From Bradysia coprophila (lineage: Eukaryota > Arthropoda > Insecta > Diptera > Sciaridae), in the NCBI RefSeq assembly GCF_014529535.1, contig NW_023504022.1, positions 8,743,028 through 8,807,027 on the forward strand: a stretch of DNA of 64,000 nt, read 5' to 3'. The notes beneath the pieces are model-generated. The model was given only the letters and a program-made list of their open reading frames with translations, had not been told where the DNA came from and searched no databases. This document shows positions 11,921 to 25,284 of this stretch, piece by piece; position 1 is the stretch's first letter; the number at the start of each line of letters is the position of its first letter. The position numbers and the translations under genes are program-made.

Positions 11921-13524
11921 GAAATATTAAACTTTCGCAGCTCCGCATTTCAAGACACATTTTTAAATTTTCGACATATCTGCCACGTCATTTGGACTTT
12001 CTAAATTTCACGTGCACTACCTGAGGAAATAAATTCCATAAAATTCTTTAGTTTTTTAAAATCCCGTAAAATTCTTGAAATACCTAAAAATGATTAGATT
12101 TAGGAATTTTGTAGAATTTCATGGAACTTAATTCTTAATTTTTAAAATTCCCGAAAATTCTTAAAACTCCCATTCACTTAAATAAGCTATGGGAGCAAGT
12201 GTCTTTTTGTACAGGATAATGTAACAATATTGTGCGGCGGCTTCAAATGGTGGCCTAACTGCATGTGGTCTCTCAGTGTATTTCTGCAAATTAGGAAATA
12301 ATTTTTAACGGTCATAATACATGAACTAGAACATCGAAAATTTGTGTAATTTTGTAAGTTGAATCACATAAACCCCGATGGCACTATACTATTTTAAGTA
12401 CGAATTTAAAAAATTAAAAATTAAATTAAAATTTGAAAATATAAAATTCTTAGTTTACTTAGTCTAATTATTTAAACATTGGCGCTAAAGAGAAGAAAAA
12501 AACAAATTTACTCAATTCGACACATTAATTTATTTTATTCTTTATCGTTCTTCTGTTGTTGCATTTATTTAGATTCAAAAAAAAATATTTTAAATTCATT
12601 CATTGAACTGTATTTTCCCAAAAATTGAAAATTCATACTTTTCCTTTACCATCTATTGCATTTCAGCTTTGATACAAAACCTAAAAAAAAGATTTTCTCC
12701 TGTCAAAATTGAAAACAAATTGCTTTTTGTCTAAAGATTTTCGTATTTTTGTTTACTTGCAGATTTTCACGATCAGCACACATGAAATTAAAAGTCAATT
12801 TTACGGTGATAATAGTTAATTATTGAATGAAATCTAGAAATTTAATTGAAAACTTTATTTTTAGTTGGCTATTGTGTAATTAAAACATAAAATGAAAACA
12901 AAAAAAAAATTATTTACATTCATCGATTGTGTGTCAAAGTAACTGTTATAGTCAAACTATCTTCATTTCCCAACAATTTTTTTTTTGTTCTTAAACGTTT
13001 TTCCAAAATGCACGTACACTCATCCACGAAATGTTCATTTTATTTGCCTTCGCTCCACATCCTAGTATATCATTTTAACGTCGTCCTAACTGCTAAAATA
13101 AAATTCATTCGAATTAAAACCGAAGAGGACAGGTGAATGCATTTTAATCAAAAAATTTAAATATTTGCAAAATGAACTCTTTCGGAAGCGGTTGTCTATT
13201 TTCATTAAATTCATCACATGTTATATGAAAAACTTATACCACAGAGACATCCCCAAGGCAGTCTAAATATACATTCATTTAGTTGCAATTTCTGTTTTTC
13301 TGTTGAAAATTTCTTCTTTTTTTCCCCTTCAACTGAAATTTAGCTTTTGCTCAACTTAATTTACATTTGAGATAATGTCGACAAAAAAGCAAAACATAAA
13401 ATTGAGAGAGGAGTCTACTGTGGGAGAAAAATAAGAAGTCACAATTACAATCCAATTCTGTTTATCCATTTTACATGCGTTACTATCGTGTTAGGTCAAA
13501 ACACCCTATCGCACTATTTGTGTG

Positions 13525-13630
13525 CTTTGGAGAGCTTTCGAAAGCTTAGTGTTTTTCGTTTGGATTCCATTGGAAAAGTGTAATATTTCGGTAGAATACA
13601 AAAGAAGCTTAAAGCTTTATCAAAGCAACG
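13525..13630 (+). repeat. dispersed repeat, copy B
   Basis: Inverted relative of 1508-1625. It begins with the palindrome GAGCTTTCGAAAGCTTAG, continues with ATTCCATTGGAAAAGTG and ends with AAGCTTAAAGCTTTATCAAAG. Confidence 0.6.
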
Positions 13631-16600
13631 AGCAATGTTGCCAATATTATATGTACAATAGCGTAGGTATCGAATGTGAAGTGGATAAAATAAATTGGAT
13701 TGTAATCGCTGAAAATGTAACTTCTTTAATTTCTCCCACCGTATTGCATTTAAAATGAAAACTTACGACAATGTCACGGTCAATTTTTATGGTGACCTAT
13801 TTCTGTATACATTGTGCAGATAGCTAGTGTAAAATTTACAAATATTCTGTTAAATAAGGGCTAAAACCCATTGATCGTTTAGAACTTGCTATAGCGAAGG
13901 CGACCTAATTCAAATTTTTCTTTTGTTCTCCTGTCAGACTTCACAGCTAAAGTAGACATCTAGACTACACAGCTCAAAGCCTCTATCGTTTAGGTCTCAT
14001 AATAAAAGCTCTTTACATGCTTTTGATTCCCTAGGGTCGAAAATGGCTTATTACATTACAAGTCATTACAGGTCTGAGAAATCACAGCATGTAAAATTTC
14101 AAAACTCGAGACAAAAATGAAAAGTCACTTTTCGGCTTGGCCTGGGATCAATAAACGTTACACGAAAACTGGAAATAATTATTCCAAATTGAAAATTAAT
14201 AAAACTTTTATTTTAACAACAAGGTTTATATTTGCTTACTACAATCAAATATTATCATCTGAAGTAATAGATTTCGCTTAAAAGATACACAGATTCTCTG
14301 ACGAAAGAAATTGAATTGCATTTTAGGATTGGGTATATTCGATATTAAATTAATTGTAAACTTTCAACACTGGGAGGAACTCCCCGGATTCTTATACAAA
14401 AGAAATGAATTCTCTTTTTTACAGTCGCTTATCCGCATCGTTCAAGTTATCCCAATATTTCAATGCTTCTAGCACAAATTTGTTTTATATATAGCAGCAG
14501 TAGAACCATAATTTTATGTGCAACTTATGTAATCACAATTTTTTTTTAAAGAATGATCCACACGAATGAAAAAATAGACGCGAAAATTGTATTCATCCTC
14601 ATTGCCAATGTTGAAACACACAATTCCCTCTCACAGGATCACTTAATTTATCATCCGTCAATTATTATGCAACAATAAACGATGGATGGATAATGTTTGT
14701 TGTAAACTGATTGTTTTTAAAACGAAAAAGAAATATGAAAATTAAAATTGAAAAAAAAAATTATTTTGTGAAATGTACATAAAAATGGAATTTAAGTAGG
14801 AAAGAAAAGTTTATTGTAAAAAAGACGAAGAAAAAGATGAAATTAAAGTGTCGATTTGATTTTATTTCATAGTTTTTTTTAAAATGGTTAATGTGGATAG
14901 GTATCATATAGAAAGCAAGAATAAAATAATTAAATTTATCGGTGTTTGCACTTAAAAAAAAAGTATAAAAATAGCTAAAGGAAAATGTTAAGAGAAATAA
15001 TTAAAATACTACAAAGATGTTCATGCTCATATGTACGTTTACGTTCACTATAAGATACGTATAAAATTATATTTAAAGAAAGAAAAAATCATTACAACCA
15101 CAACAACAACAAAAACCAACAACCACACAATAATGCATTTAATTAAACGTTTTTTTTTAATTTTAAATTAAAATAAAAACAAAAAACCTCGAGCTAGACA
15201 GAACATGACTTAGCATACAATTATGTCACGGCAAATATGGATATTATAAAATGTCAAAGTTCTCCAACATCAGCATTTATAAACTTTTGAATATAGAAAA
15301 TATAAATTACTGTTCTACCAACCAAGCATCATCATCATCATCAACGTTTACAATAAACAATTTTACGAAAATATATTACTGGCCCACGTGACCTATCACT
15401 CTAATCTAAATTTATACAAAGCTTTTCGATTTATTTTTGGATTATTTTCGGCTTCGTTTATTATTTGGATAACCGTTTTTGTCGGGAGGAGAAAATTGAT
15501 TTTTCATTCATTCTCGCCGTCATTGTGAAACGGAACGATTTATTAGTTGAAAGTTCAGTTTTCAATGTGAAATTTAGACAACATTTTCCACAACAACAGC
15601 ACCAATAACAATAAAACTGAAATATCCACAGTCAGACAAATGTTAAATATAGTTATGCATATGGAGCGCATTCAATTGCAAGCAGATGTATACACAGCGG
15701 ATTATTAAAATTTCATTTAACAATTTTGGAGAGAGATAACCAAAAGCCCATTCTAATATTACAATTAATTATCTCAATTGCCAATAGCTTGTACACAAAT
15801 AAAAAAACCCTGAATAATGCAGTGACTAAAGTATTGATTTTGCAGAAAATATTTCATGAAATTCGGTCTGACGAAAACTACCTAGATATTCGATGATGAC
15901 GCAATTGCTTTTCAAAAATAGTCTTGAAAAGTTTTCGCACTTTTGAGCTTTTCATTATAAACGAGTAACGGAATAAAGGACGTCTTCATACGATTTGATA
16001 GAAAGTGAACGATTGAATGCAATTTGTTCTAAAGGAGCCTACGAATCCGTTTTTGATACGATTCATCCGATTTAAGTTCATATTGAGAGAAGTCACACAT
16101 TTATTTACAGTTGACTCCATTCCAATCGCTCGACATTCGATATATTGACTGGAAAGATCTGGGAAGATGGCATCAAAGCAAATAATTCCATTGTCTCAGA
16201 TCATTTTCAGTAATACTGATCCCTGCAGTGAACCCATTCCTTTAATCGGTGCAGTCTTTTCCATATGGACAATGTCCATTGGACATTTTAGCCCTTTGGA
16301 ATTGGCGCCGGTTTTTTTTGAGTCAGCCGAGAATAAATAATTGTTGAGTAAATTTCAAAATTACTTTTGTCACCAAAAACTTTCAAGGTGGTACTGGCTT
16401 CAATCACAAAATGTTTTAATGAACGGTTCGAAACGTTGGTTATTTTAATGAACACGTCGACTTTCTTGAAACTTTATACAATCATTCTTTATCATCTTTA
16501 GACATTTTGTTGCAAACTTTTCTGTAGTTTTAACATATCCATTGCTTTATGAAGAACGTTTATATATACCTCTTTACCAATTTTTTTCGTTGCACTGTAC

Positions 16601-19169
16601 CGAATAGTACCTCTGTCCATTCCGAGAATTACTTATGATTTTAGAGTGATATTATGGTCAACAAATTACCTGATTGACTGATATACACTTAGTATGGTTG
16701 TTGAAGGTTAAACACTAATGGAAGACAGTACAGTCGAAGAAAGGTTAATTCAAACATGCTTTCTGATTTGCGAATCGTTGTGGTTTGTATCTGAATAATC
16801 CACTTATTTTGATTAACAAATGAAGGAGTAGATTTACATTTTGTCTGATACGCGCAAGCACTTCACGCCGTAAGTCCGCTGAAAATTCTAAATTTTAGGT
16901 GTCAAACACAAATCAAACGCAGCGTCGTATAAATGAGTGATTCACGAAGTTCTCATATCCGAGTGCACTGGAAAATATTTTTCAATTCATTAATTTGTTC
17001 ATGAACTGATTCATCCAAAATTCATATTTTGAAAAAAAAAATCACATTTTTCTGTGAGTGTGAGTGGAATGTGAAATTGATCTGGTCAATCGAAAAAAAA
17101 TAACTGAAAATTCATTACGCAAAATATTGAACTAAATGTTAACGGATTACACAGTTAAGTACCAGCTCATCATTTTCGATTAACAGACAAATTAATTGTT
17201 ATAATTATTATGTTGTGATTTCCATTCAAAGCTAACATTAATACCGAAATTAATCCACTTCGATGATGATCTGAAAATGTTTCAAATTTGATTTGATTTT
17301 TCATAATGACCGAAGAGTGTTCTCCAACTCCGGTTGAAAAATCTTTCATTATTTTGTGGTTTTTATGAATTTATGAATTTTTGAAATGTAAAAAAATTAA
17401 CTGCAATAATTACGGAATTGTATATTTTATTAAATGAGGTAAAAGTAACATACTTACATACCAGACAAAAAAAAATCTATTTAGCATTATTAACTGACTA
17501 AACAATATGTAAACCTAACATGAAATTAAAAAAAAAAACTTTTTAAATTTTATAAAATAAACAAACAAAAAATTAGAAGAGAAATTAAAAATTGAGAAAC
17601 TCGTTACAAATAATTTATAAATCGAATAAAAATTCAATTAAAATTGAATTAAATAAAAGAAAGAAAAATTTAATACTTAGGCCGAACTTTACATGGTAGA
17701 CGATTGAGTGGTTGTTGTCTTTTCTAATAAAAAACTAAAATTTAACAAAAAAAAAATTAATTTAATTATAAAAATATATTTCCTTCGTCTGGTAAAACAT
17801 GTAAACGAGGCTTAATTAATTTATAGTCTAACTGTAAAATTAGATAAAACCATTAAAAAAAAACAAGAAGAAAATAGTGTGTGATTTGTTATTGTGCATA
17901 AAAGGTTTAATAAAAAAAAATTATTAGAAAAATATGAAGAAAAAAAAATCGAAATAAAGAAATTGATAAAACACAGAATAACAATGATAAAAAATTTGAA
18001 TATTTTTAATTTCATTTTTTAGATAATTAATTAATTATTGAGAATAATTAATTTACATTTTATAAAAACCTCAAAACGACTGATTCGCGCCCTTTTTAAG
18101 CATAATAATTGTATAAACATAAATTAGAGATTAAGTATAAGTAAAAATTGTAATTGTTATATATAAAGAAAAAGTAAAAAAAAAGTTAATATTGACTGTT
18201 ATGTTTCATTTAAACCGCGAAATTGTGGTTAAAGAACCGAGCAACGACCCTTATATCATTCACTTTCGAGTGAACTGTTTAAAATCAAATTATTGGCAAG
18301 TATAGTCTTCTAAGTACAAAGTGAAGTCGTAGAATACTTAGAAATGCCACTGCTCTCTTCGAGCGATAAGGAATATATTATGTTCATCTAGAATACATTA
18401 GATGGGCCATATGGAAGTGAAAACAAAAACAGAGTCGATGATTTCAATGCGAATCGAAAATTAGTTCAATAATAATAAGTCGGTTCTATCGTACGGTAAA
18501 AACGAACTTTGACAGACTGAAAATAACGGACCATCATCCACAGAAGCAAATATCACCACAACTTAAACCAATTCTTTTCCCTCAAAGGCAAAATTAAAGA
18601 AAAGACACGTCGCCTCACTTTGTTTTTTCGCTACTTTTCTTCTTCAATTCAGTTCCTAAGTGCATTATCTTCCCTATCCTAACTGTAAAATTGCATGGAA
18701 TTGAGCCGCTTTTTTTATGTACCTACTAGTTGTTTCTTATGAACTGTCCTTCTGTTACCTTAACCATCAATAGAATTCAGATGGGAGTCGTTAAACTCGG
18801 AATAATTCCTTGCAGTTCTATAGTTCTACGATAGGATAGATAGTGGGCCATGATAATGTCACATATTTTTAGTAACTGACCTCTGGTGACTTCCAAATGT
18901 TATTCGAAAAAATTGCAGTGAAAATGGCCAAAAAATGTAATAAATGGAGAGAATTTTGACAAAGAAGTAGGAGGAATGTCATGATTAGACGTTTTTTTGG
19001 AAAAGTTACACCCTAAACAGTCATCAAGGAACGGGACCAATACTTATATACAAATGCAACAGTAGATTTTGTGGGTTGGCGATATGTGGTTTCTAAGTAA
19101 AGTTTATTTAAAATTATTAAATTTAGCCTCAGTGTGACTATGACATGCTAGGCCATAGACGCTTTGTTC

Positions 19170-19346
19170 GTTTTATCATCTGTTATAATTAATTAATATA
19201 CAAGCTCTGGCTGTAATACGATCTTCATAGAAAAACGTTCATAGAAAGAAATGAATTTCTGGAAATACTTAGATAAAATGAAGTAATAGATCCGATTATG
19301 ATAATACCAATGGTGGTGATAGATCTGCCGTCTGTGAAAGTCTAGC
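19170..19346 (+). mobile_element. decayed relative of the TTAA-flanked MITE
   Basis: It keeps the order of blocks of the 6206 element in weakened form: ATCATCTGTTAT, ACAAGCTCTGG, GAAGTAATAGATCCGAT, GCCGTCTGT. The terminal TTAA motifs are lost. Confidence 0.5.
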
Positions 19347-20339
19347 TACTTTAAAAAATATCAAGCTTCATCGAATTTTCTTTTTTTTTAGAAAATCGAA
19401 ACGTTTGTCTTGGAATTTAAATCAATTTTATTCACAGAAAGAAACAATCACAACCTGAAATCTCTCATTTTTTAGAGTTACAGTTCAAAGTGGAAAATAT
19501 GTCTTAATCTGACAAGTGACAAATGATTCTAAGAAGAACTTTCAATATACTAATTAAATCCATCGAAATCAAAGCCACACAGCACATCAATAGTTCAAAT
19601 CTCGTAAACAAAAATTTAATTAATTTTCCATTTTGAAAACAATTTAGTTATCAATTACGATTGAACGAATAATAATTAGTTATTGTATACGTGCCGCTGA
19701 GGTGTTCATTGTTTTAGCATCAATCAATTAGTGGATTTGTATGAGTAGTCGAATTGTGAACTCGAGTATGACTAATTAATGGCTGTCACGTCACTGATGA
19801 TCTAATTAACGCAGCAACTAAATGTAACTATTTATCAATTCATAATTCAGTATGTAAGGAAATCAATACTGTACATACGTTAGACCTACCCTATAGGTAC
19901 TATTAGTAGCATTACCATCGAGATTACCTTACCATTGGCTTTATGCTAAGCCCTAAAACAAATGCACTAATTCGTTGAAATATTCCTAAGAATTTTGAAT
20001 ATGCAGAGTAGGTTAAGGTGTCTTGTTTCCATATTCTGTTAGTTAGCTTTGACTTTAATTGTTACCAATCATATTCCAGGAAACTTATTCCCTTAAATGA
20101 AAGTCAGGGTCATATGTCAGGAAATTAAACGAAATGTTCGTAGTGCTGAGTTCACTATTATATTTGGAAAATGTTTTACGATTTGTAAAAAAGGTAAATA
20201 TAGAAAACTTCCGTAGAGCTTTTTACCTATATAACCACGAAAAGGTTGAGTTCGAGCGTAAAAATAGAGACTTCCAGCACGAGCTGAAGGAAAATTCTGG
20301 AATCTAATTCGCTAAAAAGCTTTTTAGCATCAGCTAGGA

Positions 20340-20412
20340 ACATTATTTTGTCTATCGTGTATCGCTCGGAGTGTCGGAGACCCGCGACAAAATTCATCTC
20401 TTTATCAAACAA
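20340..20412 (-). repeat. short repeat shared with 63498-63552
   Basis: Read on the minus strand this segment contains GCGGGTCTCCGACAC, then ACGATAGACAAAATAATGTTCC. The plus strand at 63498-63552 carries GCGGGTTTCCGACAC and ACGATAGACAGAATATTGTTCC. The shared stretch also translates to similar peptides, but no gene context supports coding. It is probably a fragment of an interspersed element. Confidence 0.45.
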
Positions 20413-21913
20413 CTTAAAAAAATCGATTGGGTAGCATAAGCCGAGTGAGGACCGTAATTCACATGAGTTTTAGTACAATCAGAGAAAATGCGATATCGTT
20501 TGAGTGCTCTTTAGTGGACATAAAAACCTTAGAATCGTAAACAAATCGTTTCATTGGTTGTCCACACAAGCAATAAAAGATCAAGGAATTGATTGCTTCG
20601 AACCAGCTAAACAAACATCCAGCAAATAGAATCGTACGAGTGAGCTTTTATGCCTTAATTTTCTCCATGTTCTAGCCCTAAACATTAAGGATCTTGTTCA
20701 GAAAATGAAGTGGAACAAATGTAAAGAGAGTCACTGCTATACTGTATGAAGAACGAATAGAGCGAATGGAACGCGGGCAAAACTCACGGTTTACGATACC
20801 TTAAAAAAATCAGTCAACGGACCCGACCCACCCAAGTGGCGGGTCTAGTTTGCTATCCTGTTTATTTTGAGCGTAATTTGTGACGAATCCAATCAATGTG
20901 TGGATGAACAACACATTTATTAATCGTAAATTTTCGTTAATCAACTTATTTCGGTTTTCCATGAAATTCTCTCGATAAAATAAATGTGAAATTCGGTAAA
21001 TATTATTACTTAACGTATTAATGACATACATACAGGAGGAATCATAAAGCCGAGTTAATTATCAAATTTTGCTTTTAATTACTCAAGTGCGAATTACCGG
21101 AAAATTTAGCTCATAATCGTAACACACACCGAAAAGTAAGCATAATCCGTATCTAACGGCATAAAATGTACCCAGTACCATGTAACCACATATATAATAC
21201 ACAAATGGTGCGGATGATAATAATAAAAGTCTCCGTTTTTCGACGGTTAAATTTTATATTAAAATCCAAAATAATTTTATGGCACTAAAAACACGGATAT
21301 CTACACGTGTACATTTTAACTCTTAAAATGCAGAAGATGTGTTATCTGCTTTCGGCTCCCTCCTGGTTACGCTTTTACATTCCAACCCATTCACATAAAT
21401 AAATAAAATTGCAAATGTTCCACCTATTCCATCAGCCATATATACGGCATAAAGCAGCTGTTTTTATGATTTTAAACTGTTATGACTGTACGGAGAACAA
21501 ACAAATACCTAACGTAAAATGGATTTATTGCTTCCAAAATCATATCAAATTGTAGGTTATTTGTTACATTTTCGGTAAGTATTTCTTTTTATGCATTTGT
21601 GCTAACCACACTTACACGGCGAGAGTGTGTCATCTCGTTCAATGTAGCCATAAACAGCTTAAAACTTTGTGGAAACATGTAGTTGGAAAATTATCCGGAA
21701 CTTTCTCCTATGTAAGATGAAATTTTCTTAATCTTAATCAGATCGGAAATTGCATACAGATCATCTTCGGTATCTACACTAAATTGAGGAAGCAATTCAT
21801 CATTTTATATCCCCAATAATAATAACGGTCTATCGGTTATATTGCCACTTCTAATTTCCATTTCATCTTCAATTGATATTCGTTATCAGTGATAACTTAT
21901 CACAGAGTATTGA

Positions 21914-21921
21914 TATAAAAA
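21914..21921 (+). promoter_or_regulatory. TATA box of the fibrinogen-related gene
   Basis: TATAAAAA lies about 41-48 bp upstream of the start codon at 21962. Transcription would begin roughly at 21940-21950, giving a very short 5' leader. Compact TATA promoters are common in inducible secreted immune-type genes of insects. Confidence 0.55.
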
Positions 21922-21961
21922 GGCTAAGAGTGGAACTCAAAGACAGAGTTCTTTTGATAAA

Positions 21962-22893
21962 ATGAACAGAAATGTAATCGTTGCGCTGCTTATTGCTAGC
22001 TTAGTTGCTGGTCAATCTGCTAGGGAATTTTTTTGTGAATTTAAAAGTGATGGAGTGTTCGAAGAGAATGTCGAAAAAAGTCTGTCACGACTAACTGACC
22101 ACCCATTCACCTATTTCGTTGATTGTGAAGATGCCCTGAAGAAAGAATTTACAATGAGCGGCGTTTATCGTATCAAACCTGAAGCTTCGTTCAGACCGTT
22201 TCAAGTGTGGTGCGACATGGAAACGGAAGGAGGTGGAAGGACTCTCATTCAAGTCAGATACGACGGATTGACGGACTTTTTTAGAAACTGGGTGGAATAT
22301 AGGAATGGATTTGGCAGCGTTGACAGTGACCATTGGCTTGGGAATAATTTCATTCACCAATTGACAGAGAATAACGACTATCAGTTGAAAATTGAAGTGA
22401 CTGGTTTTCAAGAGAACGAATTTGCTTTTGCCAAATACTCTCCGTTTCGAATTGGTACAGAGGACGAAAACTACAAACTCTCCGTTGGAAATTTCACTAG
22501 TGAAGGACCAATTAGTGACTCTCTTACGTATCATAATGGAGCTATGTTCACAACAAAAGACAAACAAAACGACAGTCACACATCTAATTGTGCTGAAAGG
22601 TATAAAGGTGCTTGGTGGTGAGTAAATCTTGAAGGAGGACGAATAGTTTCTCTTAATAACGTTGGAAATTTGAAAACCCCAGGTATCGTCAATGTTATCA
22701 ATCTAATCTTAATGGAATTTGGATGAGTAAAGCCCGTTCGCTTGCAACCAGTGGATCAGAATCGAATGAGAATGCTATTGGAATAATTTTTATGCGAACT
22801 TTTGGCGTAGTTATGTACAGTTTGAAAAGCGTTGAAATGAAAGTGCGAAGGATGCGACGTGACGTTAACGTACATGATTTAATTGGAGTCTAA
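21962..22893 (+). CDS. secreted fibrinogen-related protein (FREP/ficolin-like)
   Basis: Two exons, 21962-22617 and 22683-22893, joined over a 65-bp intron (GTGAGT..CAG) in phase 2, encode 288 residues. Residues 1-18 are a hydrophobic signal peptide. A short spacer precedes a single fibrinogen C-terminal domain from about residue 53: GGGRTLIQ, then a FFRNWVEYRNGFG block, LSVGNF, SLTYHNG and CAERYKGAWWY. The conserved cysteine pairs are C55/C84 and C200/C213. D190 and D194 sit where the family binds calcium. The end, YSLKSVEMKVRR, is the usual closing motif, followed by a short tail. Proteins of this family are secreted lectins binding sugar or acetyl groups on microbes. There is no collagen or coiled-coil stalk, so it is the simple arthropod type. 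The specific ligand is unknown. A TATA box lies just upstream. Confidence 0.93.
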
Positions 22894-23052
22894 AACTTAA
22901 ATATCGCATAAGCTTAGTAAAGGGCAAAATTCTTCTTAGAAGAGGCGTCACCACAGGATTTTTCAATATAATTAGCCGTGACTTATCAGGTGTTTCCCGA
23001 TAAGGCCTGGCCGACATGGATGATGTTTTATTGTTTTCCATGGCATACACAA

Positions 23053-23058
23053 AATAAA
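23053..23058 (+). terminator. polyadenylation signal AATAAA
   Basis: AATAAA about 160 bp after the stop codon of the fibrinogen-related gene, followed by a T/G-containing stretch. Confidence 0.5.
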
Positions 23059-23574
23059 ACTCAAACTCCCCTAAGCTGTGTGTTTAAAAAGTTATTTATG
23101 ATGGAACTCAGCATCACAATGTCCTAATCTAATTGCATAAAATGTTGTATGAAGCTGGGTGCAAAGTGTTTTATAAGGCAGAAGATGTGTGCCTCAAAAA
23201 TGTTATACAAAAGGATGGATCGCCATTTCTCAAACATTCTTGTAAAATGAAGATGAAAAGAACGTCGGGAAATTGAAGCCTCTCAACAGATGGTAAAATC
23301 GTTTACTTCATCCGTAGAGTGCCCAAGTAATTGCTGGTTGCCGATTAGCATCAGCGCCACCATGTCACCTATCGAGTAAACTTTATGATTTAATCGGTTT
23401 TGAAACTAAACATTCATACTGTCCGGCCATAGCACTGAACCAAGCACGAGAACAGATTTATTTTACGGAAAATCGGTCATTCTTCTCATATATTAAATTG
23501 CGACGCATTATACCAACGTTATAAAACCGTACTCTTGAAATTGATTCAGTGCTAAGGTCAAACCAGGTCATGTG

Positions 23575-23801
23575 CAAGGCTGTATACTTTGGGGAGGTTA
23601 CGCAGATACAGATACGCGGGTTGCACACCACAGTTGATGATAAAATGGCCGATTTCATACAAAAATTCACCTCTTGTGATGATTCTCGTCGTCTTGATGA
23701 TGTGGTGAATTTCTTTACATGTAAAATCATCAGAAGTGGTGTGTTCCCGCGTATCTAATAAAATGGCGGTCTGCGTGACCTCCCCAAAGTATACAGCCTT
23801 G
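23575..23801. mobile_element. hAT-type MITE with long TIR and 8-bp TSD
   Basis: The terminal inverted repeats are about 31 bp and nearly perfect: the left begins CAAGGCTGTATACTTTGGGG, the right ends with its complement (..GTATACAGCCTTG). The octamer GTCATGTG stands on both sides (23567-23574 and 23802-23809). It has no coding capacity. A partial relative of the left end lies at 48616-48720. Confidence 0.88.
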
Positions 23802-24432
23802 GTCATGTGTGCGGAATATGTAATTTTATTTTTATTTTAATGTGGTTCATGGGCAGATTAACACAATAGTTATTTTTCAACGATGGAAGAAAAGTTGGAA
23901 ATTGCATTTCGAAGGTGTTGTCAGCTGTCCCGACTTTTTTCACGAGGTGAGGTAAACACATAACAGTTTTTCATAACAAAGGCTTCCGAAGTTTCATAGG
24001 AGGAAAGAAAATGACTGTTTTCTCGCCTGCGTTGTGAAAAAATATAATTTACATTTTCCTCAGGTGATCAACTCTTATTATGTGATAGCACCTTAGCTTT
24101 CAAGCACGAAGTACCAACATAGAAATAGAGCTAGGGTGCTTTGACGATACTCATGTAGAGTAGAGTCGGTTCCACTTTCGATACGATAAGCGGCTGCTCC
24201 TAGACATATAATGATCATTTTTTCCCGATCACATTTTCGTCTACGATCTTTCGTTAAATAACCTTTTTTAGCTGGGACGGTCGAATTACATTTTTATCAA
24301 AATGACATATGGGATTTATGAAAGATAAGAAAAGTCACATCACACTTTTCAATATATCAAAAGAGGTCTGCACTGTGTGTGTCTTCGTACATTCCATAAC
24401 TTTGCATTTGATTTTTGTTTTAAATACGAAAA

Positions 24433-24741
24433 ATGTCTGATTCAAAGACAATTGATATTGTGCCAGTTGTAAAAGCCGAATCAGACGATGCAGAAGAGGA
24501 AGAACAAGCATCGCCGGCCGAAGAAGAAGAGGAAGAAATGGTGTGCCCTCAAGAAAAATTGCGTGAGGATTGCCGTACTAACGATCATCATGTTACGGAA
24601 CTGCTAGAAAAGTACAATGCCTGCAACGAACGAGTGAGTGCCAAGACAAAAACAAGCGAAACGTGCGAAGAGGAGCTGTTCGACTACATTCATGCCTTGG
24701 ACCATTGCGTATCGAAAACGTTGTGGAGTAAATTGAAGTAA
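24433..24741 (+). CDS. UQCRH: cytochrome bc1 complex subunit 6 / hinge protein (UQCRH)
   Basis: One uninterrupted exon of 102 residues. An acidic, disordered N-terminus (residues 18-35, mostly Glu/Asp) is followed by the UCR_hinge helical hairpin. Its cysteines are C47, C64, C78 and C92; by family precedent C47-C92 and C64-C78 form the disulfides, and C38 is extra. The closing motif EELFDYIHALDHCVSKTLW matches the vertebrate protein closely. It is the acidic subunit of respiratory complex III, on the intermembrane-space side of the inner mitochondrial membrane near cytochrome c1, and assists cytochrome c docking. The upstream AATATATCAAAAG at about 24350 could serve as a weak TATA element. 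The lack of introns allows for a retrocopy, but the frame is intact and a polyadenylation signal follows, so I treat it as functional. Confidence 0.93.
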   Translation: MSDSKTIDIVPVVKAESDDAEEEEQASPAEEEEEEMVCPQEKLREDCRTNDHHVTELLEKYNACNERVSAKTKTSETCEEELFDYIHALDHCVSKTLWSKLK

Positions 24742-24838
24742 AATTGCGGCAAAGCGACTATACATTCCGGGTTGAGTTGGCTTTAGATTAGATGTGTTAC
24801 ATAATTTGAATGAATCTTTTTTGTTTAGTATTTTGGAA

Positions 24839-24844
24839 AATAAA
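24839..24844 (+). terminator. polyadenylation signal AATAAA
   Basis: AATAAA about 100 bp downstream of the UQCRH stop codon. Confidence 0.55.
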
Positions 24845-25284
24845 AATGATTTCATTCTGTCAATTTACGTAACTAAACTAAAATACTTTGTGTCATTCGT
24901 ACAGTATCAATTGATAAAAAGAGGTGACCATTTTCGCCCAAAGATTTATTTAACGAAACACTTCAGATTCTTGGAAGGAACTTGTACACGATGATGTCAA
25001 CCAAAAGAAATGGACAAGGAAATTCTTTTGATACATGATCACCCATGCTACTTCAGGAATTTTTCATATAAAGTGGAAATTTGCCCAGTGCTCAGACCCA
25101 AACTTCTCAAGTTGATTCCATGCAAATAAACGACTTTTGAAGCTTGATGTAGCTATGCTTTTCTCATCGATGGATTTTGATTTTATGTTCACTATAAGTC
25201 TCATCTTGACAACTACTTGAACGTCTTGACTATGCAGTGACGCCGAATCTTAAAGAAAATGATTTGAGGGACACGTTTGTCAAT

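Larger units (their letters stand above)
11921..21900. other. long AT-rich gene-free stretch
   Basis: No exon of a known family was found on either strand in about 10 kb. The part 14500-18200 is especially AT-rich, with many A and T homopolymers, CAACAACAAC- and CATCATCATC-type short runs (15100-15120, 15329-15345), and few stop-free frames. It could be intergenic DNA or a very long 3' untranslated region. Repeats at 13525-13630, 19170-19346 and 20340-20412 are listed separately. Confidence 0.5.

Noticed and set aside
22091-22579. 162-codon open frame opposite the fibrinogen-related gene
   Set aside because: Antisense shadow of a well-supported exon; its peptide has no family features.
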